A DNA stretch of 64,000 nt from Anaplasma phagocytophilum str. Webster (lineage in GTDB: Bacteria > Pseudomonadota > Alphaproteobacteria > Rickettsiales > Anaplasmataceae), in NCBI RefSeq assembly GCF_000964685.1, contig NZ_LANS01000001.1, positions 434,001-498,000 of the forward strand, read 5' to 3'. Position numbers and translations under genes: made by a program. Shown here piece by piece: positions 27,847 to 38,139 of this stretch; the first letter of the stretch is position 1; each line of letters begins with the position of its first letter. The notes under the pieces were generated by a model that worked only from the letters and a program-made list of their open reading frames with translations, was not told the DNA's origin and did no database searches.

Positions 27847-28201
27847 ACGTTCCTTTCACCTGATAACAACAAGCATCGCTGCAGTTATACTGAAAAAGAA
27901 AAGCTTCTACAATATATTACTTTTTGTACTTCTTTTGGTGGTAAATGTCTCTCGTAACACATCAAGCAGTTATTATGGTTTAAGTGTTGCGACTACGTTA
28001 ATCGCGGTGAGCGAAACTACACTAACGAGAATATCTTAGCTACTCCCTATAGCAAACTTCTAATCAATCTATAACTTCAGAGTAAGTGATATGTAAAAAC
28101 ACACAGGATATCTTCTCGCCAACCCCGTTTAATAACATCACATACTAAACAACAGCCCTATCTCACAAAAGCGATAGATAATAAGCCTAATGTTTCCTAT
28201 G
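27847..28201. other. Intergenic stretch, nothing recognised
   Basis: 355 bp, AT-rich, between the ends and starts of two minus-strand genes (mrpD upstream flank, AsmA-like 3' flank). No ORF, RNA or convincing hairpin. Confidence 0.5.
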
Positions 28202-30928
28202 CTATCTGCTGCTTTTTACAAGCTCAAATAGTCTATCAATATCGAAAGTAGGCTTAGGCTGCCATACATACCCCTGCAGCGACATGTCTATACTAGCAGG
28301 ACTGTTTCCCCCAGGAGGTACAAATGCAAATCTGCAAAGCGACGTTACCGTAAACTGAGGGATCATGAAGTTAATGGACGCCGCTCCAACTGCATTGTTG
28401 AGCCTAAACTGCAAAGAAGACACAGCTGTTCCCCTTTCTATCTGCATTTCACCATCAAACTTCTCAAAAACTGTATTACCTCTGTATAGATAAACACGAG
28501 ACAATGATGCTATGTCAGCCTTGCTTTCTGTATTGAAGAGATCCGTAATAAAGCCATCAAAATCCACACCACTCACGTCGAGACGCCTTGCAGCAAATTT
28601 TAGTTTACCCTTCACAGAATTCATCAGTTCAAGAACATTTCTTCCATACATTTGCAACGTTCCACTAACACTTATATTGCCCTTAGGATTCATACCCTTG
28701 GGCTCCTCTACATCTTCATCATCAGAATCCTCACTCCCTATCGCAACATTGGAAGCGGCAATCACAACTGACAGCGATGTTACATCTCCCATACCTACAT
28801 TGCCACTAATCTTTACATTCCCTTCACCCTGATTGAAGTGAAGATCATCTATAGACATTACCCCTTCTTTAAATGTAGACGACATAACCAAGTCCGTTAG
28901 AGACCTCCCCAAAAAAGTCATGTTCTTTAATTTGACATTCACATTTCCGTCTATCCCCTCAAGACTTGAGAGATTTATAGGCTGGCTTGACCACACATAT
29001 TTTGAATATCCTTCCTGGGAAACCCTCCTTCCTCCTTCAGCTGCTATGCTGTTGCGGGCAATCAATTTTGGTGCCCACAAAAACTCCGAACTATATTGAT
29101 CCCCTACAAGATTTAAAAACACTTTCGGCCGCACTCCTTGACTACTCAACGTAACACTCGCGGAACCTCTTACGTCAGATACGTGACCCTTACTATCCTG
29201 TGCAGAAAAACGTATTTTTTCTATGCTCATACGACGACTTGATACGTCTGCTAGAAAACTTAGCTCGTCGATCGCTCGTCTTCCTATAGTGAAATCCCGA
29301 AATTTCACAGCCACTTGTACAGGAATCGCGATATTCCTGAGCCACATAAAACTTAAAATATCATTATCACTCTTTGAATCAAGGTGTACCATTTTATAGT
29401 CGCTAGAAGCAAAATTGCTGACTGTAATTCCACCTATAACAACACCACCCCCTCTACCGTATTTGTACTTAAGATTACCTGCAATATTAGCCCTGCGCGA
29501 ATTCAGATTTATGTCAGGAAATGCAATAATGCGGGGCGCAACGTAAAACCCACTTTTTAGCACAAAACTTCCATCTCCTTTGTCATCACGTACCTCCTTG
29601 GCACTAAAAGGAAATAGCCAGCTAATGAGCGTATCTATATCTTCTCCTGCAACATTAATGGTCCCCATAAATCGAGGTATTGTATTCCCCTCAGTATTAA
29701 CAGCAGTACCACTAACTTGCAGCACATTATTCTTACCAGGAAGATCAAGAAGCAGTCTATCAACAACTATCTTCCCGGCGCTTATGGTAGCGCTAGATGA
29801 AATGTTCCTAACAACACCACCTTTGTAACGCATTTCTTTTATGTCTAGTTCAGCCTGAGCATCCATCCCCAAAACTATCACTGGAAAGGAAATACTGCTA
29901 CTTCCCCGCACCGGAGTATTGTATATATTCACATCAGGATCATCGTGCCTTACCAACGCATCTATATCCATGAAAGAAAAAGCCAACTGTGCATCACAGG
30001 ACATCGATGCATTGCACTTGCCCTTAACATTCCCTGTAAGGCTACTACCCTCAATATCTAAGCGGTTAACCTCAAATCCATGACCAACATCGTGCTTGAA
30101 CTCAGCAAGTAACGATAGTTCCTCTGTAGAGTGAATATGTTCTAACGCATCAATCCGGGTTACCACAGACAAAGCTTGAGAAAATTCACCAAGATTGCTA
30201 GTTTTAGCGTCTAACAACCACTCAAAGCCACCAAATACCTCTAAAAGAGTCCTATCACCCGCGCCAACATCGTATCGCCCCTTTCCTGAAAGCGATACCC
30301 TGGTATTCCCAGATGTGAGCTCTACAGTGGCAGTCTTATCCCCACTGTCTTGCAGTTCAACCTTTGCTACAAGACTATACTTTCCTCTGCCTATCCTAAA
30401 CTCTGTGTTAGTCCTATATAAATTGCCACGCGACCTTATTTCGCTTTGCTTTACATGTACCGCATTGCGTGGTGATGGTTCAAAGGTTTGACCGGGCACT
30501 ATAACCGAGTCGAATATACGTACTTTACCAACCCCAGCGCCAGCTTGCGTGGTTACAACATCACCCAAACTTTTTGCGTCAGTGCGTAGCCCATACAGAT
30601 CGATATACTCGACCTTTCTTTCCCCTCTAAGCAGGAACCAGACAGATAAACCTATCTCCAGCCTGTCTACCGCAATAACTCCTGAACACCCCTTGGATTC
30701 TTCGTCACATCCCAAATACAAATTACGCACTATAAGCTTCGGAGGGAGAAATTTCCCACGAATATCACCAAGAACCTTTATAGAAACACCGCTGTTCTTG
30801 ACGGCTACCCCGAGCTGCTCAAATGCATAATCACCGTAACGGGCATCCCAGTCAATTAAGTACGGCACACCAATTATTGCAGCCAGTGCTATAATTGCTG
30901 CCCCACACAAATATCCCAGAAACTTCAT
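28202..30928 (-). CDS. AsmA-like envelope protein
   Basis: A 908-residue protein with an N-terminal membrane anchor (LGYLCGAAIIALAAIIGVPYL, ~4-24) and a long periplasmic body of beta-rich segments. It matches the AsmA/TamB/YhdP superfamily: the N-terminal domain reads KNSGVSIKVLGDIRGKFLPP with the GDI/P-LIVRNL pattern. The C-terminal AsmA domain has LKFAARRLDVSGVDFDGFIT and a terminal region FRLNNAVGAASINFMIPQF. Members are thought to bridge the inner and outer membranes and move phospholipid. Its proximity to mlaD (about 3 kb away) is compatible with that but proves nothing. The substrate is unknown. Confidence 0.85.
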   Translation of the reverse strand: MKFLGYLCGAAIIALAAIIGVPYLIDWDARYGDYAFEQLGVAVKNSGVSIKVLGDIRGKFLPPKLIVRNLYLGCDEESKGCSGVIAVDRLEIGLSVWFLLRGERKVEYIDLYGLRTDAKSLGDVVTTQAGAGVGKVRIFDSVIVPGQTFEPSPRNAVHVKQSEIRSRGNLYRTNTEFRIGRGKYSLVAKVELQDSGDKTATVELTSGNTRVSLSGKGRYDVGAGDRTLLEVFGGFEWLLDAKTSNLGEFSQALSVVTRIDALEHIHSTEELSLLAEFKHDVGHGFEVNRLDIEGSSLTGNVKGKCNASMSCDAQLAFSFMDIDALVRHDDPDVNIYNTPVRGSSSISFPVIVLGMDAQAELDIKEMRYKGGVVRNISSSATISAGKIVVDRLLLDLPGKNNVLQVSGTAVNTEGNTIPRFMGTINVAGEDIDTLISWLFPFSAKEVRDDKGDGSFVLKSGFYVAPRIIAFPDINLNSRRANIAGNLKYKYGRGGGVVIGGITVSNFASSDYKMVHLDSKSDNDILSFMWLRNIAIPVQVAVKFRDFTIGRRAIDELSFLADVSSRRMSIEKIRFSAQDSKGHVSDVRGSASVTLSSQGVRPKVFLNLVGDQYSSEFLWAPKLIARNSIAAEGGRRVSQEGYSKYVWSSQPINLSSLEGIDGNVNVKLKNMTFLGRSLTDLVMSSTFKEGVMSIDDLHFNQGEGNVKISGNVGMGDVTSLSVVIAASNVAIGSEDSDDEDVEEPKGMNPKGNISVSGTLQMYGRNVLELMNSVKGKLKFAARRLDVSGVDFDGFITDLFNTESKADIASLSRVYLYRGNTVFEKFDGEMQIERGTAVSSLQFRLNNAVGAASINFMIPQFTVTSLCRFAFVPPGGNSPASIDMSLQGYVWQPKPTFDIDRLFELVKSSR

Positions 30929-31234
30929 CGATACACCACGGACGTTCCCCTTCTAAAATCTATTCACCAAAAACTAAGAATATATAAAATAGTAGAGCAA
31001 AAACACTTGTTACTCCACAATATCCATATATTCTTACAAGCTAGAGTACACTCAACCTAACAGCTTTGATAAACCCCGTCATCCACGCTCGTAGGTTTCC
31101 CCCGACTTGTTCCAGGTGATAAGTGCAGAACCTCTTATGCAAAACGAGATATTCCTAACAATCCTCTACAACTGCGTAGGAGTGTCAAGCCCTTCCTCCG
31201 CTTATGGAAAGACTAACACCCCCATATCTTAACC
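30929..31234. other. Intergenic stretch, nothing recognised
   Basis: 306 bp between two minus-strand genes (maeB and the AsmA-like gene). AT-rich, with no ORF or strong hairpin that I could see. Confidence 0.5.
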
Positions 31235-33490
31235 CTACAATGCATTATATAGCGTTGAGAGCACCGCAAGATTCAATATCTCAGAGACAGATGCTGTCAT
31301 TTGTACAATCTGCACCGGTTTTTCCATACCCATAAGAATAGGCCCTACAACTGCAACACCTCCTACCTCCTGTAGCAACTTGGAAGAGATGCTGGCACTG
31401 TACAGACTAGGCATTATCAAAACATTAGCAGGTCCACCCTTTATGCGGTTAAAGGGATATAATGCCAAAGACTCCTTCCTCAGTGCAACATCTATGGACA
31501 TCTCTCCATCATACTCAAAGCCTACACCAAGGCGATCGAGAATCTCTATGCTCTCTCTTATCCTTTCAGTTCCCTCCTGCGCATGACTACCAAAATTAGA
31601 GCACGATACAAACGCCACCCTAGGTTCATGCCCCATCTTTTTCGCAGCAGCCGCTGCTGTTACAGCTATATCTGCCATCTGCTTAGATGTTGGAAATTCA
31701 TTAATCGCAGTATCAGCAATAAACAATGTTCTATCTTCCATAACAATAACAGATAGCCCCATAATCTCACTACGCGCTCCTATCACCTTACTTACATCAG
31801 ATAGCGATTCTCTATATCCTCGAGTTACACCTGTAACCAAAATATCCCCATCACCACACGCTAACATACACGCAGCAAAGACATTTCTATCTGTTTTCAC
31901 ATCCCTAACGCACCTGCGATGTAGGTATCCTTTTCTCTGGAGCTTACTGTACAGATAATCTATGTATACATCATTGCGAGTAGAAACCGCCGCATTGGCT
32001 ATCTCTATACCATCCAGGCTATCAACTCCTATACGCTCCAATCCCTCCTTAATCTTATCAGCGCGCCCTACCAAAATAGGCACACCATATCCCTGACTCC
32101 TCCACTGCAAGGCAGCCTTAATGACCTTTATCTCCTCACCTTCAGAAAAGATAACCCTTTTAGGAGTCTGCTTTACGGAACCATAAATAAGATTAAGCAC
32201 GTTCGAAGTAGGTGATATTCTAGAACCTAATGCACGCGCATACTTGTCCCAGTCATCTATTCCCTTCTGCGCTACCCCTGTTTCTATCGCAGCTCTTGCT
32301 ACCGCTGGGGAGACTACCGATATGAGACGTGGATCAAACGGTGTAGGTATTATATAATCCCTTCCATACCTCATGCCTCGGCCACCATAAGCCTCCAACA
32401 CTTCATCACTCACCACTTCTCTTGCCAGCATCGCTATGGCCTGCGCAACAGCTAATTTCATCTCATTGTTAACTCTCTTAGCTCGCACATCCAACGCTCC
32501 CCTAAATATGTAAGGGAAACCCATCACATTGTTTATCTGGTTGCTGTAATCTGATCTTCCAGTTGCTATGATCGCATCTCCCCTCACTTCTCTCGCAAAC
32601 TCTGGATTAACCTCTGGATACGGATTAGCAAGAGCGAAAATTACAGGGTCTTTATTCATAGAAAGGAGCATTTCCCTGCTGAGAACATCCCGCACAGACA
32701 AACCTATGAAAATGTCTGCACCTTTTATCGCATCTTTCAAGTCTCTTGCGTCTGTCTCAACAGCATGCTTCAACTTCCACTCATTAACGCCAAGTTGGCG
32801 CCCCTTGTATATTACACCATTTTGGTCGCACAATATGATATTGTCGTTAGGTATCCCAACAAACTTAAGCATCTCAACACAAGCAATGCCTGCAGCACCT
32901 GCACCATTTACTACTATCTTAACGTTCTTGAGGACCTTTCCCGTAATATCAAGGGCATTTATTATACCGGCAAGCACAATAATCGCCGTTCCATGCTGAT
33001 CATCATGGAACACCGGTATATCCATAAGTTCGCTCAGGCGTCTCTCTATAACAAAACATTCGGGCGCACGTATATCTTCTAGATTGATACCCCCCCAACT
33101 ATGCCCCAGATATTTAACAGCATTAATGAACTCATCTACGTCTTCTGTGTTCACTTCAATATCCACTGCATCTATGTCAGCGAAGCGTTTAAACAGAACA
33201 GCTTTACCCTCCATAACCGGCTTAGCAGCCAAAGTGCCTATATTTCCTAAGCCCAAAACTGCTGTGCCATTTGATATCACAGCAACGTAATTACCTCTTG
33301 CCGTATATTCGTATACCAGATCGGGGTCCGACGCTATCTTGATACACGGTACAGCAACCCCCGGAGAGTATGCTAGAGACAGATCTCCCTGAGTCAACAA
33401 AGGCTTCGTTGGCAACAAGGCTACTTTACCCGGCCGTCCCCTGCTATGAAACTCAAGAGCCTCCATGTCTTTTTCTGAAAAATCGCTCAT
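31235..33490 (-). CDS. maeB: NADP-dependent malic enzyme, MaeB type with phosphotransacetylase-like domain
   Basis: 751 residues, the usual length of the two-domain MaeB. The malic domain (~15-150) contains SPGVAVPC and the DIEVNTEDVDEF stretch. The NAD(P)-binding domain has VVNGAGAAGIACVEML (~193-208). From about residue 430 a phosphotransacetylase-like domain follows (TPKRVIFSEGEEIKVIKAA), which is regulatory, not catalytic, in characterised MaeB proteins. The enzyme decarboxylates malate to pyruvate, linking the TCA cycle to gluconeogenic or biosynthetic pathways in an organism without glycolysis. A ~110-bp piece of this gene recurs at 46227-46335. Confidence 0.96.
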   Translation of the reverse strand: MSDFSEKDMEALEFHSRGRPGKVALLPTKPLLTQGDLSLAYSPGVAVPCIKIASDPDLVYEYTARGNYVAVISNGTAVLGLGNIGTLAAKPVMEGKAVLFKRFADIDAVDIEVNTEDVDEFINAVKYLGHSWGGINLEDIRAPECFVIERRLSELMDIPVFHDDQHGTAIIVLAGIINALDITGKVLKNVKIVVNGAGAAGIACVEMLKFVGIPNDNIILCDQNGVIYKGRQLGVNEWKLKHAVETDARDLKDAIKGADIFIGLSVRDVLSREMLLSMNKDPVIFALANPYPEVNPEFAREVRGDAIIATGRSDYSNQINNVMGFPYIFRGALDVRAKRVNNEMKLAVAQAIAMLAREVVSDEVLEAYGGRGMRYGRDYIIPTPFDPRLISVVSPAVARAAIETGVAQKGIDDWDKYARALGSRISPTSNVLNLIYGSVKQTPKRVIFSEGEEIKVIKAALQWRSQGYGVPILVGRADKIKEGLERIGVDSLDGIEIANAAVSTRNDVYIDYLYSKLQRKGYLHRRCVRDVKTDRNVFAACMLACGDGDILVTGVTRGYRESLSDVSKVIGARSEIMGLSVIVMEDRTLFIADTAINEFPTSKQMADIAVTAAAAAKKMGHEPRVAFVSCSNFGSHAQEGTERIRESIEILDRLGVGFEYDGEMSIDVALRKESLALYPFNRIKGGPANVLIMPSLYSASISSKLLQEVGGVAVVGPILMGMEKPVQIVQMTASVSEILNLAVLSTLYNAL

Positions 33491-33875
33491 TGCACTCAGA
33501 GTCCCCCAAACTTAAATGATCCTGAAGGGTATACACATTGGTCTTTTTGCGCAACTGTTTCCTCCCCTACGACGGCTACAGTGCTCTAGCATGCTAATAC
33601 GAATATCACTAGACTTTTCGAGGTAATGATTTTCAGCAATACTGGCAGTACTTTAAAATTCACAATGTATTTAATCCCCTTAAAACCCTACATCAATGAT
33701 TAAGTATCACGTCTCTCTATTCGCTACACAGATTAAAATACTTGAAGTAAAACTTTTTTATTATCGCCATAACTATGGAATTGTGTTTTAAACAAACCTT
33801 AATAATGCACTTCCGTATTTACTGCTGCATATACGGAGCTATACTTGAACGCCAGTACCTACCCCAGGAGCTTCT
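33491..33875. promoter_or_regulatory. Divergent intergenic region maeB / lolD
   Basis: 385 bp of AT-rich sequence between divergent starts, so both promoters should be here. AGGAG (33866-33870) is the Shine-Dalgarno of lolD. No operator was recognised. Confidence 0.5.
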
Positions 33876-34553
33876 GTGAGCACAGTATTAAAACTATGTA
33901 ACGTGAGTAAGCGTTACTCAGAACAGCAGAATTGCGTCTTCTCAGATGTTAACTTAGAGATCTTCAAGGGGGAGTTTGTAGCCTTGATAGGCAATTCTGG
34001 TGCTGGAAAAAGCACATTGCTACATATTGCTGGGTTGTTAGAAGTGCCATCACAAGGCAAAGTCATAATAAACAATGTCCAATGCTCCCCTGAAAGCGAT
34101 AAAGTCAGAACTAAAATGCGTCGCAGCTTCTTGGGTTTTGTATACCAATCTCCAAATTTGCTGCATGAGCTTACAGTTTTGGAAAATGTTATGCTCCCCT
34201 TGAGAATCGCTGGCAATAGTTTTAGTCAAGCAAAACATCAAGCAATGGTAACGTTATGCGAAGTGGGGTTAGAGGGCAAAGTGAACCAGCACATCTCAAC
34301 TCTCTCAGGTGGGGAAAAGCAAAGAGTTGCTTTCGCTAGAGCCATGGTAAACCACCCTAATCTGTTATTGGCTGACGAACCCACGGGAAGTCTAGATCCC
34401 CAAATGTCAGAAACCATTTTTTCTATAATGTACCAAAACGTAAAATCCAAAAACCTAGCAGCACTTGTGGCAACACATAACCTAGCCCTCGCTAAAAAAG
34501 CTGATGCCGTAATAGAATTGCGTAATGGAATTCTCAGCAAGGTAGATCTATAA
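33876..34553 (+). CDS. lolD: Lipoprotein-releasing ABC transporter ATPase LolD
   Basis: A 225-residue ABC ATPase: Walker A GNSGAGKS (39-46), a Q-loop in FVYQSPNLL, signature LSGGEKQRVAFARA, Walker B LLLADEPTGSLD, and H-loop ATHN. The MacB/LolD subfamily is indicated by PLRIAGNS and ADEPTGSLD. It powers the release of outer-membrane lipoproteins from the inner membrane together with LolC/E, whose genes are elsewhere. The start is a GTG with AGGAG five bases upstream. It stands alone here. Confidence 0.92.
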   Translation: MSTVLKLCNVSKRYSEQQNCVFSDVNLEIFKGEFVALIGNSGAGKSTLLHIAGLLEVPSQGKVIINNVQCSPESDKVRTKMRRSFLGFVYQSPNLLHELTVLENVMLPLRIAGNSFSQAKHQAMVTLCEVGLEGKVNQHISTLSGGEKQRVAFARAMVNHPNLLLADEPTGSLDPQMSETIFSIMYQNVKSKNLAALVATHNLALAKKADAVIELRNGILSKVDL

Positions 34554-34916
34554 ACTATATCGGAAGAGATGGTCTCCCACACATAGAATTCTAATTTCCG
34601 CCAGCTAATACCGTGGCTTAGAGCAAACGCTTCCTCGAGTTCCTAAGCGCTTTAAACAAATTTCATACTCCTCATATGACAAATACTAGAGCATGACTTG
34701 CCCCAACATCAGACACATTCAGATTACGCCCCATCTATACTATTTTCTCCAAGTTAGCCAATGATATAACTTTATTCCTAAACATAATTCACCATTTGGA
34801 TTTTGCACATCCAGCGACTTATTCAGCATCTCAAAACTTATCACCTAGCAAGTACGGTAATTGAGAAAATTCTAAGCTGCGAAGCGTAATTCTGGACACC
34901 TCGCCATACACACATT
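34554..34916. other. Intergenic stretch, nothing recognised
   Basis: 363 bp between the convergent ends of lolD and xerD. AT-rich, no ORF of note, no clear terminator. Confidence 0.5.
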
Positions 34917-35852
34917 TCAGTTTTTGGATTTAGACATAGGATGAAATCTACTCAACACATCCCTTAGCTGTTCACTAGCGACGTGCGTATATACCTGTGT
35001 GGTAGACAGATTAACATGCCCGAGCATCTTCTGTATAAAGACTATATTAGAGCCGTTATTGAGTAAATGTGTTGCGAACGAATGCCTAAACTTATGTGGC
35101 GAAACCTTTTCTGGATCTATTCCCGCAGAAATTGCAAGTTCCTTCAATAACTGCCCAACTCTCTGCCTGCTAATACACTGATCATACTTCGCCCCCGGAA
35201 ATAACCACCTGGACTCCGTATTCTCTCCTGCAATGAAGCATTTTCGAACTTCTAGGTAGGCTCTTATGCTATCCATAGCCACCTCATTGAGTAGCACAAG
35301 TCTCTCACGGTTCCCCTTGCCTTTTATGATAATGTACCCGATATCGCCTACGTGCTCATGCAACATCGCATCAATTTCGAAAAAGCCCAAATGTATAAGT
35401 TCCGATATTCTTACCCCAGATGAGTATAATATATTTACAATGGCATATAAGCGCTTCCCCTCTGCTGAAAGGTCTGCCTTGGCAATATCTAATAACATGC
35501 CAATATCTGACTCACTTATCACCCTGGGCAAAGTGCGACCTAACCTACAAGATTCCAGACTGAGCGACAAATCACTATGAACAATGCGATCCTTGTATAG
35601 AAAGCTACACAATCCTTTAATTGCTGATACTCTTCTGGCAACGGTAGCAGCACTGTAAGCTCTTCCGTTTAGGTTTCGTATATACTCACATAGGTCACCA
35701 TAGCTAGCATCAACAATTTTTAACCCATTACGCCTTAAAAACTGACTTAAATCTTCGAGATCACATTTGTAACTACAGACCGTATTCTCAGATACCCCCT
35801 TGCTAGAAACAAGAAACTCCAGAAACGAACGTATTATGTAGTCATCACCCAC
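34917..35852 (-). CDS. xerD: Site-specific tyrosine recombinase XerD
   Basis: A 311-residue tyrosine recombinase. N-terminal SAM-like DNA-binding domain (~5-95). Catalytic residues: Arg148 in SSGVRISEL, Lys179 in IIKGKGNRE, His253-Arg256 in PHKFRHSFATHLL, His279 in LGHVNLSTT, and nucleophile Tyr288 in QVYTHVA. The C-terminal end SEQLRDVLSRFHP resembles XerD rather than XerC. It resolves chromosome dimers at dif with its partner, which is not in this window. No att or dif site was identified. The start is GTG with GAGG five bases upstream. Confidence 0.9.
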   Translation of the reverse strand: MGDDYIIRSFLEFLVSSKGVSENTVCSYKCDLEDLSQFLRRNGLKIVDASYGDLCEYIRNLNGRAYSAATVARRVSAIKGLCSFLYKDRIVHSDLSLSLESCRLGRTLPRVISESDIGMLLDIAKADLSAEGKRLYAIVNILYSSGVRISELIHLGFFEIDAMLHEHVGDIGYIIIKGKGNRERLVLLNEVAMDSIRAYLEVRKCFIAGENTESRWLFPGAKYDQCISRQRVGQLLKELAISAGIDPEKVSPHKFRHSFATHLLNNGSNIVFIQKMLGHVNLSTTQVYTHVASEQLRDVLSRFHPMSKSKN

Positions 35853-36114
35853 TTGAGCCTCTACCTTGAACGCAATAACGTATGTAGCTTAACAAATAAC
35901 ATTTAGGTATTCCCAAAATTGCACAGTTCATGAACAAACCACTACCCTACAGCGCATAATTTTACAATGGTATTAACACTCAGATTATTTCACAGAGAAA
36001 GCTACAATTACATATATGCACCTGCATAGGTACATTCAGGGACTAAATCCAGTAATGCTAATTAACGAATTCTTGACTCATTACTATAAATGTCATACCA
36101 TTTAGCGGTATTAT
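35853..36114. promoter_or_regulatory. Divergent intergenic region xerD / secG
   Basis: 262 bp, AT-rich, between divergent genes. Promoters for both should lie here, but no motif was fixed. Confidence 0.4.
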
Positions 36115-36438
36115 TTGTCCACTTGCCTTATGTTTTTGGTTACCGTACAAGTGTTGCTAGCGGTTCTGCTGGTGGTGCTAGTTTTGCTTCAGTCTCCAGA
36201 ATCTGATAGTCTTGGCGGCTTTGGTGGGGCACAGTGTAATCTTGGAGCGATATTTAATCGGGGTTCTCCTTCCGGTTTGATGGCAAGGTTGACCGCAGTA
36301 GTCGCCACTGTTTTCATAGTAAATACTCTTCTGTTAGTGGGTACCGGGTCTCAGGGTGTGCCTGGGGTTGATTTTGCTGGAGAGTCCGAATTGGTTTCAG
36401 GCCAGGATGCTGGTATTGGTGAAGTTCCCTCTGAGTAG
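36115..36438 (+). CDS. secG: Preprotein translocase subunit SecG
   Basis: A 107-residue inner-membrane protein with two hydrophobic segments (FLVTVQVLLAVLLVVLVLLQ, and ARLTAVVATVFIVNTLLLVG) separated by the SecG-type Gly-rich loop GGFGGAQCNLGAIFNRG. It is an auxiliary subunit of the SecYEG channel. The C-terminal tail is acidic. Start is a TTG at 36115 or the ATG at 36130; the ATG gives a 102-residue protein and is equally acceptable. pyrG follows after 12 bp, so the two probably form an operon. Confidence 0.92.
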   Translation: MSTCLMFLVTVQVLLAVLLVVLVLLQSPESDSLGGFGGAQCNLGAIFNRGSPSGLMARLTAVVATVFIVNTLLLVGTGSQGVPGVDFAGESELVSGQDAGIGEVPSE

Positions 36439-36450
36439 TAGCGTTTACAT

Positions 36451-38076
36451 ATGGTGGGTAAGTTAAATCCAACACGTTTTATATTTGTTACTGGTGGAGT
36501 GGTCTCTTCGCTAGGTAAGGGTCTTGCCGCAGCATCTATAGGTGCGCTGCTGCAGGCACGCGGGTTTAGTGTGCGCTTAAGAAAGCTCGATCCGTATTTA
36601 AACGTGGACCCTGGCACTATGAGTCCTGCCCAGCACGGTGAGGTATTTGTGACCTCTGATGGTGGCGAGACGGACTTAGACCTCGGACATTACGAACGTT
36701 TCACTGGCGTAATGAAGACAAGGGCAGATAACGTAACTGCTGGTAAAATATACCATGAGCTTATAGTAAAGGAACGTCGGGGAGATTATCTTGGGCAGAC
36801 GGTACAGGTGATACCGCATGTGATAGATTTGATAATCTCATGTATCCTTCATAATGATGCAGGGGCTGACTTTGTTATATGTGAAATAGGCGGTACTGTT
36901 GGTGATATAGAAAGTCAACCGTTTCTGGAAGCGATACGTCAGGTCAGTTACAGGTTGAGTAAGAATCTAACGATTTTTGTACACCTAACGCTAGTGCCGT
37001 ATATAGGTGCTGTCGGGGAGCTAAAAACAAAACCTACTCAGCACTCTGTAAAGGAGTTGAGTTCTTTGGGGATACAGCCAGATATTGTTTTGTATCGTAG
37101 TAGGGCGCAGTTGCCGCAGTACCAGTGTGCTAAAATAGCCAACTTCTGTAATGTGGCAGAGGACAACATCATAGCTGCTCTTGATGTTAGTAACATTTAC
37201 ATGTTGCCTGTGATGTATCATGAGCATAGGCTTGATACGCAAATTCTCAAACATTTTGATGTAGACAGTCCTGAACCTGATCTTACGCAGTGGGAAAATG
37301 TGCTAAGAATGTCTGAGACTGCGTCAGACAGGATTGTCATTGCTATAGTTGGTAAGTATGTTACCTCCTTGGATGCTTATACCTCTTTGGAGGAAGCTTT
37401 GCGTCATGCAGGGTTGCATAGTGGTATCCGTGTAGAGATAAAGTGGGTAGATGCGCGTTTGCCTGCTTCTGAAATTGATCTTACCGATGCGGATGCAATA
37501 TTAATTCCTGGTGGATTTGGTGACAACGGTATAGGGACAAAGATTTGCGCTATAGAATACGCTCGCGTGAACAATATTCCGATGTTGGGAATATGTTTGG
37601 GGATGCAGTTAGCAGTAATTGAATTTGCCCTTAACGTTGCAGGAATTGAAGATGCGAATTCTACTGAATTCAAGTCTGATTGTAAAAACCCCGTGGTTTG
37701 TGAATTGCCGGGTTTGCAAGTGGGAGATGAGTATAAGATGGGCGGAAGTATGCGTCTGGGATCTTACACATGCAATTTAGCGCCGGGTTCTCGTATAATG
37801 TCTATATACGATTCTTCAACAGTTGTGGAGCGTCGTAGGCATAGGTATGGGATAAACCCTGAGTATAGGGATGTGCTTTCTAAGTGTGGCCTTGCGTTTA
37901 CTGGTGCTGCCGAAGATCGAGATTTGCCTGAGGTACTTGAGTTGCCTGATCATCCTTGGTTTATTGGTGTACAGTTTCATCCGGAGTTTCAATCTACTCC
38001 TTTTAAATCTCATCCTCTGTTCCTTTCTTTTGTAACCAGCACTTTGCAGGTGAAAAAGGCTTCGTCCCGGAGTTAG
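36451..38076 (+). CDS. pyrG: CTP synthase
   Basis: A 541-residue two-domain enzyme making CTP from UTP, ATP and glutamine. The N-terminal amidoligase domain has the P-loop [20 protein letters not shown] (~15-34) and [20 protein letters not shown]. The C-terminal class I glutamine amidotransferase domain carries the nucleophile Cys in [15 protein letters not shown], and the His-Glu pair in [12 protein letters not shown]. All key residues are present and the length is normal. secG lies immediately upstream. Confidence 0.97.
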   Translation: MVGKLNPTRFIFVTGGVVSSLGKGLAAASIGALLQARGFSVRLRKLDPYLNVDPGTMSPAQHGEVFVTSDGGETDLDLGHYERFTGVMKTRADNVTAGKIYHELIVKERRGDYLGQTVQVIPHVIDLIISCILHNDAGADFVICEIGGTVGDIESQPFLEAIRQVSYRLSKNLTIFVHLTLVPYIGAVGELKTKPTQHSVKELSSLGIQPDIVLYRSRAQLPQYQCAKIANFCNVAEDNIIAALDVSNIYMLPVMYHEHRLDTQILKHFDVDSPEPDLTQWENVLRMSETASDRIVIAIVGKYVTSLDAYTSLEEALRHAGLHSGIRVEIKWVDARLPASEIDLTDADAILIPGGFGDNGIGTKICAIEYARVNNIPMLGICLGMQLAVIEFALNVAGIEDANSTEFKSDCKNPVVCELPGLQVGDEYKMGGSMRLGSYTCNLAPGSRIMSIYDSSTVVERRRHRYGINPEYRDVLSKCGLAFTGAAEDRDLPEVLELPDHPWFIGVQFHPEFQSTPFKSHPLFLSFVTSTLQVKKASSRS

Positions 38077-38139
38077 GAAGTTCCTCAACGAACACAGGAG
38101 TTCTTGTGGCTATTCTTAATTTTTGTCATTTAGTGTCTC

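Noticed and set aside
34917-35852. Integrase of a mobile element
   Set aside because: Length, catalytic residues and the C-terminal segment fit chromosomal XerD; no element borders or tRNA insertion are visible.
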